From: Streptomyces lanatus | GTDB lineage: Bacteria > Actinomycetota > Actinomycetes > Streptomycetales > Streptomycetaceae | Direction of reading: 5' to 3' | Assembly (NCBI RefSeq): GCF_014655715.1 | Contig: NZ_BNBM01000008.1 | Coordinates: forward strand, 186,001 to 250,000 | DNA length: 64,000 bases | Shown here: positions 33,254 to 41,497 of the stretch, one piece after another | Layout: the number at the start of each line of letters is the position of its first letter | How positions within the stretch are numbered: position 1 is the first letter of the stretch | Notes under the pieces: model-generated | Databases searched by the model: none | Told to the model about the DNA's origin: nothing | What the model saw: the letters and a program-made list of their open reading frames with translations, nothing else | Made by a program: the position numbers and the translations under genes

Positions 33254-35925
33254 GCCTCCGGCAGGGCCTGTTCCGCCCAGATCACCTTGCCCTGCGGGGT
33301 GTACCGGGTGCCCCAGCGCTCTGCCATCTGCGACACCAGGAACAGGCCCCGGCCGCCCTCGTCGGTCGTCGCGGCGTACCGCAGATGCGGTGAGGTGCTG
33401 CTGCAGTCGGCGACCTCGCAGATCAGTGTGCGGTCGCGGATCAGCCGTACATGGATCGGCCCGGAGCCGTAGCGGATGGCGTTGGTGATCAGCTCGCTCA
33501 GGATGAGTTCCATGGTGAAGCCGAGTTCCGACAGGTCCCATGCTTCGAGCTTCTGGGACACGGCGTCGCGCATCCCCGCGACGGCGGCCGGGTCCGGCGG
33601 CACGTCCCAGTCGGCGATCCGGTCGGCCGGCAGTTCCCGGGTGCGGGCGACGAGCAGGGCGACGTCGTCCTTGGGGCGCTCGGGGAGCAGGCTGTCCAGC
33701 ACGTCCTGGCAGGTGTCCTCGGGCGACCGACCCGGGTGACCCGTCAGGGCGTCGCGCAGCAGTTCCATGCCCACGTCCAGGTCGCGCCTGCGGTCCTCGA
33801 TGAGGCCGTCGGTGTACAGGACGAGCTGGGTTCCCTCCGGGAGGCACAGCTCCGCCGTCTGGAACGGCATGCCGCCCAGGCCCAGGGGCGGCCCGGCCGG
33901 CAGCTCCGGGAAGGTGACGGTTCCGTCGGGATGGACCAGCGCGGGCGCGAGATGCCCCGCCCGCGCCATGACGTAGCGGCGCGTGACGGGGTCGTAGATC
34001 CCGTAGAGGCAGGTGGCGCCCACGACGCCCGCCGCGCTCTCCGCCGCCTCGTTCTGGTCGATGCTCCCGACCAGGTCGTCCAGGTGGCTCAGCATGTCGT
34101 CGGGTGGCAGATCGAGGGCGGAGAAGTTGTGCACCGCGGTCCGCAGCCGTCCCATCGTGGCGGCGGCGTGGAGGCCGTGGCCGACGACATCGCCGACGGC
34201 CAGCGCCACCCGGCTCCCCGGCATGGGAATCACGTCGAACCAGTCACCGCCCACGCCGGACTGGGCGGGGAGGTAGCGGTAGGCGATGTCGAGGGCGTTC
34301 TGCTCGGGCATGGCCTGGGGCAGCAGGCTGCGCTGGAGGGTGACCGCCAGGGTGTGCTCGCGCGTGTAGCGGCGGGCGTTGTCGATGCTGATCGCGGCCC
34401 GGGCCACCAGCTCCTCCGCCAGCGACAGGTCCTCCTCGTTGAAGGGCTCGTGCTGCTGTGCGCGCCAGAAGCTGGCCATGCCCAGCACGACGCCGCGGGC
34501 CTGGATGGGCGCGGTGATGAGGGAGTGGATGCCGTGGTCGATGATCGCCCTGGCGCGTTCCGGGTCCTGCACGCGCCAGCCCGTGGCGTTCGGTAGATCG
34601 CTCACCAGCTGGGAGGCGCCGCTGCCGAAGCCGCGCGCCTGGGGCGTGGCGGGCAGATAGTCGAAGAGCCGGCCCGGTTCGGAGAGCGGATGGTCGTCCC
34701 GGATGCCGCTCACGGCCGCGCGTCGCATGTCCGTGCCCGTGGGGGCCGGTTCCTCGCCGTGCAGGACGGCGTCGGCGAGGTCCACGGTGACGAAGTCCGC
34801 GAAGCGGGGGATGGGGACCCGCGCCAACTCGTCGGCGGTGCGCAGCACGTCCAGGGTGGTACCGATGTGGAGTCCGGCGTCGTACAGCAGTCTGAGCCGT
34901 TCCCGCGCCACCTCCGCCCTGCCGGTGACCGCCTGCAGCTCGGTGGAGTCGCGCAGCGTCACCACCGTCTCCTCGGGGCCGCCCGCACGCTCCGTGGGCC
35001 GCTGGTTGACGGCGAGCAGCCGCTCTCCCGCCAGGTGCACCTCGTCGGTGGCCTCGCGCCCGGACGCGAGCAGCGCCTTCGTCCCGGGATCGAGACCCGG
35101 CAGGTCCGAGACATGCCGTCCCTCGACGTCAGGGGGCAGCTCCAGCAGCCGTCTGGCCTCGTCGTTCGCCAGCATCAGCCGCCCGTCCGCGGCCACGATC
35201 AGCACCCCTTCGCGGACGGAGTGGAGCACCGTGTCGTGGTGCTCGTACATCAGGGTCATCTCGTCCGGGCCCAGGCTGTGGGTCTGCCGTCGCAGCCGCC
35301 TGCCCACCAGCGCCGTCACACCGGTGGACAGCACGAGCGCTCCGGCCCCGGCGCCCAGGATGATCGGCAGTTGCCTGGCCAGCTGGCTCTCGACGTTCTT
35401 GACCTTCATCCCGGCCGAGACGAGGCCCACCACCTTGCTGTCGGCGTCCTCGATCGGGACCGTGGCCTGCACCTCGCGACCCAGCGGGCCGTTGACGTTC
35501 TCGACGTAGACCTTCCCCGCGAGCGACGGCCCGATCTCGCCCACGAACCGCTTGCCGATCCGGTCCGGCAAGGGGTGCGTGTAGCGGATGCCCTCGGTGT
35601 CCATGACCACGATGAAGTCGACGCCGGCGGCCCGGCGCGCCTCCTCGGTGAGCGGCTGGAGGATCTTGCTCGGATCCGGGGCCTGCAACGCCGCCAGGAC
35701 GCCCGGTGAGTGCGCGAAGGTCTGTGCCACGGCGGTCGAGCGGCGCCTGGCCTCGGCGTTGGTGTCCCGCTCCGACTGCAGGATGAGAGCGAAGACGCCG
35801 CAGGCCACGAGCAGCACGACCAGAGCCACCTGGAAAACCAGCACCTGCCCGGCCACGCTGCGCGTGCTCTTGCTGATCAGACGCTTGAGCGAGAGGGGAT
35901 GAAAACGGGCGAAACGATTCGCCAT
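33241..35925 (-). CDS. Membrane sensor-PAS-GAF-SpoIIE phosphatase with ATPase domain
   Basis: 894 residues. Two membrane helices (about 27-49, VLVFQVALVVLLVACGVFAL; and about 183-206, LGAGAGALVLSTGVTALVG) flank an extracytoplasmic sensor resembling the DcuS/CitA type (DFIVVMDTEGIRYTHPLPDR, IGKRF). Then come PAS (about 225-330), GAF (about 340-510), PP2C/SpoIIE (about 530-745: GGDWFDVIPM, GDVVGHGLHA, YTDGLIEDR, KDDVALLVA) and a RsbW-like HATPase_c domain (about 760-885, TDEGGRGLFLV). It probably senses an extracellular small carboxylate-like ligand and controls an anti-anti-sigma protein; partners are not nearby. The catalytic half is closely similar to the protein at 3099-5558. Confidence 0.92.
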   Translation of the reverse strand: MANRFARFHPLSLKRLISKSTRSVAGQVLVFQVALVVLLVACGVFALILQSERDTNAEARRRSTAVAQTFAHSPGVLAALQAPDPSKILQPLTEEARRAAGVDFIVVMDTEGIRYTHPLPDRIGKRFVGEIGPSLAGKVYVENVNGPLGREVQATVPIEDADSKVVGLVSAGMKVKNVESQLARQLPIILGAGAGALVLSTGVTALVGRRLRRQTHSLGPDEMTLMYEHHDTVLHSVREGVLIVAADGRLMLANDEARRLLELPPDVEGRHVSDLPGLDPGTKALLASGREATDEVHLAGERLLAVNQRPTERAGGPEETVVTLRDSTELQAVTGRAEVARERLRLLYDAGLHIGTTLDVLRTADELARVPIPRFADFVTVDLADAVLHGEEPAPTGTDMRRAAVSGIRDDHPLSEPGRLFDYLPATPQARGFGSGASQLVSDLPNATGWRVQDPERARAIIDHGIHSLITAPIQARGVVLGMASFWRAQQHEPFNEEDLSLAEELVARAAISIDNARRYTREHTLAVTLQRSLLPQAMPEQNALDIAYRYLPAQSGVGGDWFDVIPMPGSRVALAVGDVVGHGLHAAATMGRLRTAVHNFSALDLPPDDMLSHLDDLVGSIDQNEAAESAAGVVGATCLYGIYDPVTRRYVMARAGHLAPALVHPDGTVTFPELPAGPPLGLGGMPFQTAELCLPEGTQLVLYTDGLIEDRRRDLDVGMELLRDALTGHPGRSPEDTCQDVLDSLLPERPKDDVALLVARTRELPADRIADWDVPPDPAAVAGMRDAVSQKLEAWDLSELGFTMELILSELITNAIRYGSGPIHVRLIRDRTLICEVADCSSTSPHLRYAATTDEGGRGLFLVSQMAERWGTRYTPQGKVIWAEQALPEAQTV

Positions 35926-36062
35926 GCGACCTTTCTAGCATCGGTGATCCCAAGTGGCCAGAGCCCGCCCCGATCCGCGCTCCCCTCCGGGCCCGGCCGT
36001 CCGCCGGGGATTCTCGTGCGCGGTGCATGATCCTTCCGCGCCCGATAGGCATTTAGGTCGAT

Positions 36063-37202
36063 ATGATGCATTTTGTGATCATGTCTGCACGGCTGTGGCG
36101 CCGTCGCCCCGCCTACAGCGGCCGATGGGAAGCTGCCCGGCTGTCACCCGTGGTCCTGACCGTCCTCATCGCCACCCTGGCGTTCTCCACGCCCAGGGAG
36201 ATCGCCGTCAGCCGTCTCCTGCCCGCCGCGCCGGCCCTCGCCGCCGCGATGTGGCCCGTGCTCCCCACGATGCTGCTGGGCGCGCTCTGCCTGCTCCTCA
36301 TGATCGTCCTCAGCCTCTTCTACACCGACCTGGGAACGCAGTACACGTCGGCCGCGATCATCGCGGTCACCCTGGCGGCCGCCTACGGGAGCCATGTCCG
36401 CATCCAGCGCGAGGAGATCCTCTTCCAGGTACGGCTCGTCGCCGACGCGGCCCAGAAGGTGCTGCTGCGCCCGCTGCCGCGCCGTATCGACGAGGTCGAG
36501 ATCGAATCGCTGTATCTCGCGGCCCAGGAACAGGCCCGGATCGGCGGCGACTTCTTCGAGGCCATCGGCACCCCGCACGGCGTCCGGCTGCTCATAGGCG
36601 ACGTACGGGGCAAAGGTCTGTCCGCGGTGGGGGCGGCCTCGGCGGTGATCAGCTGCTTCCGGGAGGCCGCGTACGACGAACCCGACCTCCAGGGCATCGT
36701 CCAACGCCTGGAGACCACCGTCACGCGCCACAGCGCCGCGTTCCCCGCTCAGGACGAGCCCGAGCACTTCGCCACCGCGCTCCTCGCCGAGATCCCGCAC
36801 GGCGGCGGCCACCTGCGCCTCCTCAACTGCGGGCACCCCCCGCCGCTGATCGCGCACTGCGGAAAGGTCCGGGTCCTGGAGCCCACCGTCCCCTCCCCGC
36901 CCCTCAACCTCGCGGCGCTCATCGGCGACCGCTACTGGGTCGACATGGTCGCCTTCGCCCCCGGCGACCAGCTACTGCTCTACACGGACGGCGTATCGGA
37001 GACCCGGGACCACTCCGGCCAGTTCTTCCCGCTGCCGGACTGGATGCGGGAGCAGGGCCTGGAGCATCCCCGCGAGCTGCTGGACCAGCTCCACCGGGAC
37101 CTGCTCCAGCACAGCGGTGGACGGCTCGACGACGACATCGCGGCTCTCGCGCTGAGGCGCTCCGGGGTGCGGGATCGGGGGGAGGCGGGCGTGGAGCTCT
37201 GA
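36063..37202 (+). CDS. Membrane-bound PP2C/SpoIIE-type serine phosphatase
   Basis: 379 residues; ATGs at 36063, 36066 and 36081 are possible starts, and I take the first, five bases after AGG. Three hydrophobic segments occupy the first 105 residues (for example LPTMLLGALCLLLMIVLSLF). The phosphatase domain follows: IGGDFFEAIGTPHGVRLLIGD (metal site), GDVRGKGLSAV, LNCGHPPPLI, LLLYTDGVSETRD and the C-terminal DDDIAALALRR. Such membrane PP2Cs dephosphorylate anti-anti-sigma partners. It is divergent from the sensor phosphatase at 35925. Directly after its stop lies a decayed copy of its last 60 codons. Confidence 0.9.
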   Translation: MMHFVIMSARLWRRRPAYSGRWEAARLSPVVLTVLIATLAFSTPREIAVSRLLPAAPALAAAMWPVLPTMLLGALCLLLMIVLSLFYTDLGTQYTSAAIIAVTLAAAYGSHVRIQREEILFQVRLVADAAQKVLLRPLPRRIDEVEIESLYLAAQEQARIGGDFFEAIGTPHGVRLLIGDVRGKGLSAVGAASAVISCFREAAYDEPDLQGIVQRLETTVTRHSAAFPAQDEPEHFATALLAEIPHGGGHLRLLNCGHPPPLIAHCGKVRVLEPTVPSPPLNLAALIGDRYWVDMVAFAPGDQLLLYTDGVSETRDHSGQFFPLPDWMREQGLEHPRELLDQLHRDLLQHSGGRLDDDIAALALRRSGVRDRGEAGVEL

Positions 37203-37420
37203 GCGCTTGTGCCGGTCTGCCGAGGCACTTCATTGGCGGGTCTGTACGGCTTCGCGCCGCCGACGATCAGTTGCTGCTCCACGCGGACGGCGTATCGGAG
37301 GCGCGGGACCACTCCAGGGCAGCGCGGCGGGCGGCTCGACGACGACATCGCGGGCCTCGCGCTGAGGCGCTCCGGGGAGCGGGACCGAGGGGGAGCCTTT
37401 GTGGCGGCCTGTCGGGGAGG
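37203..37420 (+). pseudogene. Decayed tandem copy of the PP2C C-terminus
   Basis: Bases about 37253-37315 repeat the parent segment near 36960-37020: both encode DDQLLLH/Y-A/TDGVSE-A/TRDHS. Bases about 37325-37390 repeat 37115-37180, encoding GGRLDDDIAGLALRRSGERDRG against the parent GGRLDDDIAALALRRSGVRDRG. The middle 35 codons are lost and the reading frame changes between the two blocks. It is a partial duplication that has lost coding capacity, or the tail of a deleted paralogue that once followed the gene. Confidence 0.75.
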
Positions 37421-37465
37421 CGCTTCCCTCCCGGTTCATTGACAGGTCCGGACCAAAGCGCAACG

Positions 37466-37481
37466 CTGAGAGCGCTCTCAG
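37466..37481. promoter_or_regulatory. CTGAGAGCGCTCTCAG palindrome, LacI/CebR-like operator of the glucanase
   Basis: A perfect 16-bp palindrome 38 bases upstream of the GH64 start. The core GAGCGCTC is shared with the CebR/CelR box (TGGGAGCGCTCCCA) that controls cellulase and cellobiose genes in actinobacteria, with two symmetrical substitutions. A LacI-family repressor sensing beta-glucan oligosaccharides is therefore likely. Its gene is not obvious here; the LacI gene at 44782 is 7 kb away and its own palindrome is different. Confidence 0.7.
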
Positions 37482-37519
37482 AATTTCTCGAATCGGCCGT
37501 CGTCGAACGGAGACAGGGC

Positions 37520-38725
37520 ATGTTACGGACACTCCGACACCGGGCCGCAGCCGTGAGATGGTCCCTCATCACGGTTCTCGCGGGCGCACTGCTCGGGACC
37601 GGCGTGGGGGCGCCGGCCCACGCCGCCGTCCCCGCGACGATCCCCTTGAAGATCACCAACAACTCGGCCCGCGGCGAGCAGGTGTTCATCTACAACCTGG
37701 GCACCGAACTGTCGACCGGACGACAGGGGTGGGCCGACGCGGGCGGCACGTTCCATCCCTGGCCGGCGGGTGGGAATCCGCCCACTCCCGCGCCGGACGC
37801 CTCGATCCCGGGCCCTGCGGCGGGGCAGTCGGCGACCATCCGCATACCGAAGTTCTCCGGCCGCGTGTACTTCTCCTACGGCCAGAAGCTGGTGTTCAAG
37901 CTGACCACCGGAGGCCTGGTCCAGCCCGCCGTGCAGAACCCGACCGACCCGAACCGGAACATTCTGTTCAACTGGTCGGAGTACACACTGAACGACTCCG
38001 GCCTGTGGCTCAACAGCACCCAGGTCGACATGTTCTCCGCGCCGTACGCGGTCGGCGTACAGCGAGCGGACGGCAGCACCGCGAGCACCGGCCGGCTCAA
38101 GCCCGGCGGGTACAACGGCGCCCTCAACGCCCTCAGGGCACAACCCGGAGGCTGGGCCAACCTGATCCAGACCCGCCCCGACGGCAGCGTGCTGCGCGCC
38201 CTGTCGCCGCTGTACGGAGTGGAGACCGGGGCACTGCCGGCGTCGGTCATGGACGACTACGTCAACCGCGTCTGGCAGAAGTACGCCACCTCGACACTGA
38301 CGGTCACGCCCTTCGCCGACCAGCCCGCCACCAAGTACCACGGCCGGGTCTCCGGCGGCGTCATGAACTTCACCAACAGCGCAGGCACGGTCGTCACCAG
38401 CTTCGAGAAGCCGGACGCCTCCTCAGTCTTCGGCTGCCACAGGAAGCTCGACGCACCGAACGACCTCGTACGCGGCCCGATCTCCCGCACGCTCTGCGCG
38501 GGGTTCAACCGCTCCACGCTCCTGGTCAACCCCGACCAACCCGACTCCGGTGCCGATGCCTTCTACAAGGACGGAGTCACCAACCACTACGCCCGGGCGA
38601 TCCACGCGCAGATGGCCGACGGGAAGGCGTACGCGTTCGCCTTCGACGACGTCGGCCATCACGAGTCACTCGTTCACGACGGCAGCCCGCGCCAGGCCTA
38701 CCTCACCCTGGAGCCCTTCAACTGA
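37520..38725 (+). CDS. Secreted GH64 endo-beta-1,3-glucanase; TTA at codon 2
   Basis: 401 residues. A Sec signal follows the start (VRWSLITVLAGALLGTGVGAPAHA). The mature protein begins with a thaumatin-like barrel (IPLKITNNSARGEQVFIYNLG) and continues with GRVYFSYGQKLVFKL, ILFNWSEYTLNDSGLWLNST and VDMFSAPYAVGVQ, hallmarks of GH64 laminaripentaose-producing glucanases. The C-terminal FAFDDVGHHESLVHDG completes the fold. It cleaves beta-1,3-glucan such as laminarin or fungal walls outside the cell. Codon 2 is TTA (37523-37525), read only by the bldA tRNA in Streptomyces, so production probably depends on development. A LacI-type palindrome lies just upstream. Confidence 0.93.
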   Translation: MLRTLRHRAAAVRWSLITVLAGALLGTGVGAPAHAAVPATIPLKITNNSARGEQVFIYNLGTELSTGRQGWADAGGTFHPWPAGGNPPTPAPDASIPGPAAGQSATIRIPKFSGRVYFSYGQKLVFKLTTGGLVQPAVQNPTDPNRNILFNWSEYTLNDSGLWLNSTQVDMFSAPYAVGVQRADGSTASTGRLKPGGYNGALNALRAQPGGWANLIQTRPDGSVLRALSPLYGVETGALPASVMDDYVNRVWQKYATSTLTVTPFADQPATKYHGRVSGGVMNFTNSAGTVVTSFEKPDASSVFGCHRKLDAPNDLVRGPISRTLCAGFNRSTLLVNPDQPDSGADAFYKDGVTNHYARAIHAQMADGKAYAFAFDDVGHHESLVHDGSPRQAYLTLEPFN

Positions 38726-38742
38726 CCTCAGAGGCCAGGTCA
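38723..38742. terminator. Short hairpin between convergent genes
   Basis: TGACCT and AGGTCA pair around an eight-base loop at the glucanase stop codon; the convergent propeller gene ends at 38740. The stem is only six base pairs, so this is a weak terminator candidate. Confidence 0.3.
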
Positions 38743-39867
38743 TTCGAGGCGTTCGGTGTAGGCCTCGGTGGGAGGTGCCGGTGTGGGGCTGGTCATGCCG
38801 ACCGACCAGAAGCTCGTGATGCCTGGGACGGAGGTCACGTCGTTGAGGTACGGCGCCGGCGCCGTACCCCCGGCCGGGCCTCGGACGACGGTCCAGGCGT
38901 CGCCGTCGCGGTGCAGATAGGTACTGCGGCTCTGGTCCCGGTAGTTCCAGCCCGTGATCCATACGGCGCGGCCCTGTGCGTCGCCGGCGATTCCGCTCAA
39001 CGACCCGACGGTGAAGCCCACTTCCTCCCGCGTCCAGGAGGTGCCGTCCCAGTGGCTCAGGGCAGGGCTGCCGGGGCGGCCGGGCGGGCCGCCGATGCCG
39101 GCCTCGGTGCCCACCGCCCAGACGTCGTCCGGACCGGCCGCGTGGAGATCGGCGACGCCCAGCCGCAAGCCCGCGATCGGGGGCAGGACCGTCCACGACC
39201 CGTCCCAGCGGGCCACAAGTCCCGACCAGCCGCCGCCGTTCGACTGGTCACCGCTCACCCAGACCTCACCCGAGGAGCGCAGGACGACCCGGTACAGACT
39301 CGCGCTCTCGACAGGGAGCGGGTCCAGCCATTGCCACTCCCCGCCATCCCCGTGGAGCAGCCGGACGCCGCCGCCCCGACTGCCGCAGATCCACACCTGC
39401 CGGTCCGGGCCGACCGCCACCGCGGTGAGGCGGACGTCCGACTCACCCACGCCCGGGAACGTGGCCTCGCGCCAAGTCGTCCCGTCCCAGCGCAGCAGCG
39501 GGCTACCGGTCCCGACCGGCTGGGCCACACTCCATGCCGAGGCGGCGCAGACACCGGCGACGTCGGTCAATCGGGTGTGGCTCAGATGCGACAGGTCGGT
39601 CTTCGTCCAGGCACCGCCGTTCCAGAGCATGGCCAGCCCCCGTCCCTGCGACGGTCCGGCCCGCCCCTCCTCGCCCACCGCCCAGGCCAGTTGAGGTCCG
39701 GCAGCGGCGATACGGCGCAGCTGAGCGGCCGGAGTGCTGCCGGGCGCCGGCACGGCCTGCCAGCCTTCTGCCCGGGGCGCCGGTACATCGGCCCGGGCCA
39801 CGGCCGGGCCGAGCGCGAACCCCGAGGCCGTGCCGATCGCCCCTGCTAAGAATCGTCTTCGTCTCAC
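38740..39867 (-). CDS. Tat-exported beta-propeller protein; TTA at codon 7
   Basis: 375 residues from the GTG at 39867, which has GGAGGG eight bases upstream; a GTG 14 codons earlier lacks such a site. RRRRFLAGAIGTASGFALG is a twin-arginine signal. The rest is built of repeated 45-50-residue blades with WxxxG or VWxxG turns (QLAWAVGEEG, SAWSVAQPVG, QVWICGSRGG, EVWVSGDQSN, DVWAVGTEAG, SFWSVGMTSP), a propeller of about six or seven blades; no catalytic motif stands out. Codon 7 is TTA (39849-39847), implying bldA dependence, like its convergent neighbour the GH64 glucanase. It may be a binding or scaffold protein for extracellular polymers. Confidence 0.82.
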   Translation of the reverse strand: MRRRRFLAGAIGTASGFALGPAVARADVPAPRAEGWQAVPAPGSTPAAQLRRIAAAGPQLAWAVGEEGRAGPSQGRGLAMLWNGGAWTKTDLSHLSHTRLTDVAGVCAASAWSVAQPVGTGSPLLRWDGTTWREATFPGVGESDVRLTAVAVGPDRQVWICGSRGGGVRLLHGDGGEWQWLDPLPVESASLYRVVLRSSGEVWVSGDQSNGGGWSGLVARWDGSWTVLPPIAGLRLGVADLHAAGPDDVWAVGTEAGIGGPPGRPGSPALSHWDGTSWTREEVGFTVGSLSGIAGDAQGRAVWITGWNYRDQSRSTYLHRDGDAWTVVRGPAGGTAPAPYLNDVTSVPGITSFWSVGMTSPTPAPPTEAYTERLE

Positions 39868-39980
39868 CGCTGGGTCCCTCCAGTCGGATGGGCAGACAGG
39901 AGGAACCACCGTGAATCAGTGAACCGCGCAGGTCTAGTCGTCCAAGTGACAAATCCCCCCGAAATCCCAGCGATGCCGGT

Positions 39981-41411
39981 TCAGGCGCCCGGCGTCAGGC
40001 CCAGGGTGTTGAGCACCCCGTACACGCCGAGGAAGAGGATCGCCGCGCTGCTGATGACGAGGGCGGCGGTGAGCCAGAGGTTGGCGCGGAAGCGGGGCGG
40101 GACGCCGGTGTAGCGCAGGCGCCAGACCGCGATCACCACGGCGAGGAGGAAGATGCCGCCGCCGATGCCGCCGATCTGCACCATCAGGACCGGGGACTGG
40201 ACCCACAGGAAGAACGACATCCACACCGGGGGCAGGCACCAGGTGAGGATCCGGATGGTGCGGGTGCGGACGCGCATGTCCTTCCAGTCGATCACGCCGA
40301 GCAGACCGAGGGTGTTGGTCCACAGCCGAGGGACGCTGGCCGACGAGGCGACAGTGACCGAGAAGAGCACGGAGATCGCGCCGGCCAGGAAGAGGTACTC
40401 GGCCCAGGGGCCGAGCGTGTCGGTGTAGCTGTGCGACAGCGTGGTGATCATGTCGTTGCCCTCGGGCACCAGACCCTGCGGATGCAGCACCGAGGCGCCG
40501 ATCACGTAGAACGACAGAGTGCACAGGGTGCACACGATCCAGGACACGCCCACGTCGAGCCGCATGACCTTGAGCCAGCCCTCGGCGCGCCGGGCGCGCT
40601 GCTCGGTCCCGTCGTCCGGGCCGGTCCAGCGGGCGTAGCCCTTCTCCAGACACCAGTAGGTGTACGTCGTCATCTCGTCGGCGCCGACTCCCGTGATGCC
40701 GAACATGGCGAGGGCGATGCCGACCGTGCCGGCCGGGATCTGGAAGCTGAGCCCGTCGACGAGCTGGTCGGTGCCGTAGCCGAAGGCGGTCAGAGGAAGG
40801 GCGAGGGCCAGGCCGACGGTGATCACCGTCTTGAGCGTGATGCCGATGACCTCCACCCGCTCCACGACGTGGTACTTGCCCGTCTGGAGGATGAGGATGG
40901 CCGCGGCGGTGACGATCACGGCCCAGATCGTGAGGGAGGCGGTGCTCAGCGACCCGCCGTGGATCGGGAAGAGGATGGAACAGGCGGCCGCGGTACCGCC
41001 GATGATGCCGCCGCGCTGGAACATCTTGGCGAAGTCCATGCCGATCCACAGCCAGTTGATCCAGCTGAGGCGGCCGATGCGGGGGCCGACGTCACGGAAG
41101 CCGTCCAGCGCGGGGCGGCCGTTGAGAATGGTCCAGCGGGCCAGCTCCATCTGCACCCAGACCTTGACCGCGGTGGAGATGATCACGAGCCACAGCAGGG
41201 CGAAGCCCGCCTTCGCGCCGAGCGCGGTGGTGGTGATCAGCTCACCGGAGCCGACGACCGCGGCGGACAGGATGAGCCCGGGGCCGAGGTGGCGCAGGCG
41301 GCCGCGGAAGGTGTCGGGGGCCGGGCGGGCGTCTTCGGCGCGCAGCGCGTACGGGTCGGGCTGCGGGGGTGGCGGTGCCGCGGCGGCGCCGTCGGTCGAC
41401 GTTATGGCCAT
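39981..41411 (-). CDS. Nramp-related membrane transporter lacking canonical metal-site motifs
   Basis: 476 residues from the ATG at 41411. After a Pro-rich N-terminus there are about 11 membrane helices arranged as in Nramp/LeuT-fold proteins, beginning LGPGLILSAAVVGSGELITT, and later GIALAMFGITGVGADEMTTY. In true Nramp proteins helix 1 carries DPGN and helix 6 an A/M-x-M-P-H motif, both metal ligands. Here the equivalent places read GSGE (54-57) and GADE (about 240). It is thus an Nramp-related transporter probably not for Mn/Fe. Last gene of a four-gene run with an aldolase, a hydroxyacid dehydrogenase and an aldo/keto reductase, it may import the organic acid they degrade. Confidence 0.8.
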   Translation of the reverse strand: MAITSTDGAAAAPPPPQPDPYALRAEDARPAPDTFRGRLRHLGPGLILSAAVVGSGELITTTALGAKAGFALLWLVIISTAVKVWVQMELARWTILNGRPALDGFRDVGPRIGRLSWINWLWIGMDFAKMFQRGGIIGGTAAACSILFPIHGGSLSTASLTIWAVIVTAAAILILQTGKYHVVERVEVIGITLKTVITVGLALALPLTAFGYGTDQLVDGLSFQIPAGTVGIALAMFGITGVGADEMTTYTYWCLEKGYARWTGPDDGTEQRARRAEGWLKVMRLDVGVSWIVCTLCTLSFYVIGASVLHPQGLVPEGNDMITTLSHSYTDTLGPWAEYLFLAGAISVLFSVTVASSASVPRLWTNTLGLLGVIDWKDMRVRTRTIRILTWCLPPVWMSFFLWVQSPVLMVQIGGIGGGIFLLAVVIAVWRLRYTGVPPRFRANLWLTAALVISSAAILFLGVYGVLNTLGLTPGA

Positions 41412-41497
41412 GTCAGGTCCTAGGGATCCTCCGGCGTCGTCGCCGGTATCCGGTATGGGGACGGGCGTGGGGGGGGCGGGTTTGGAGGTGACCGGGC

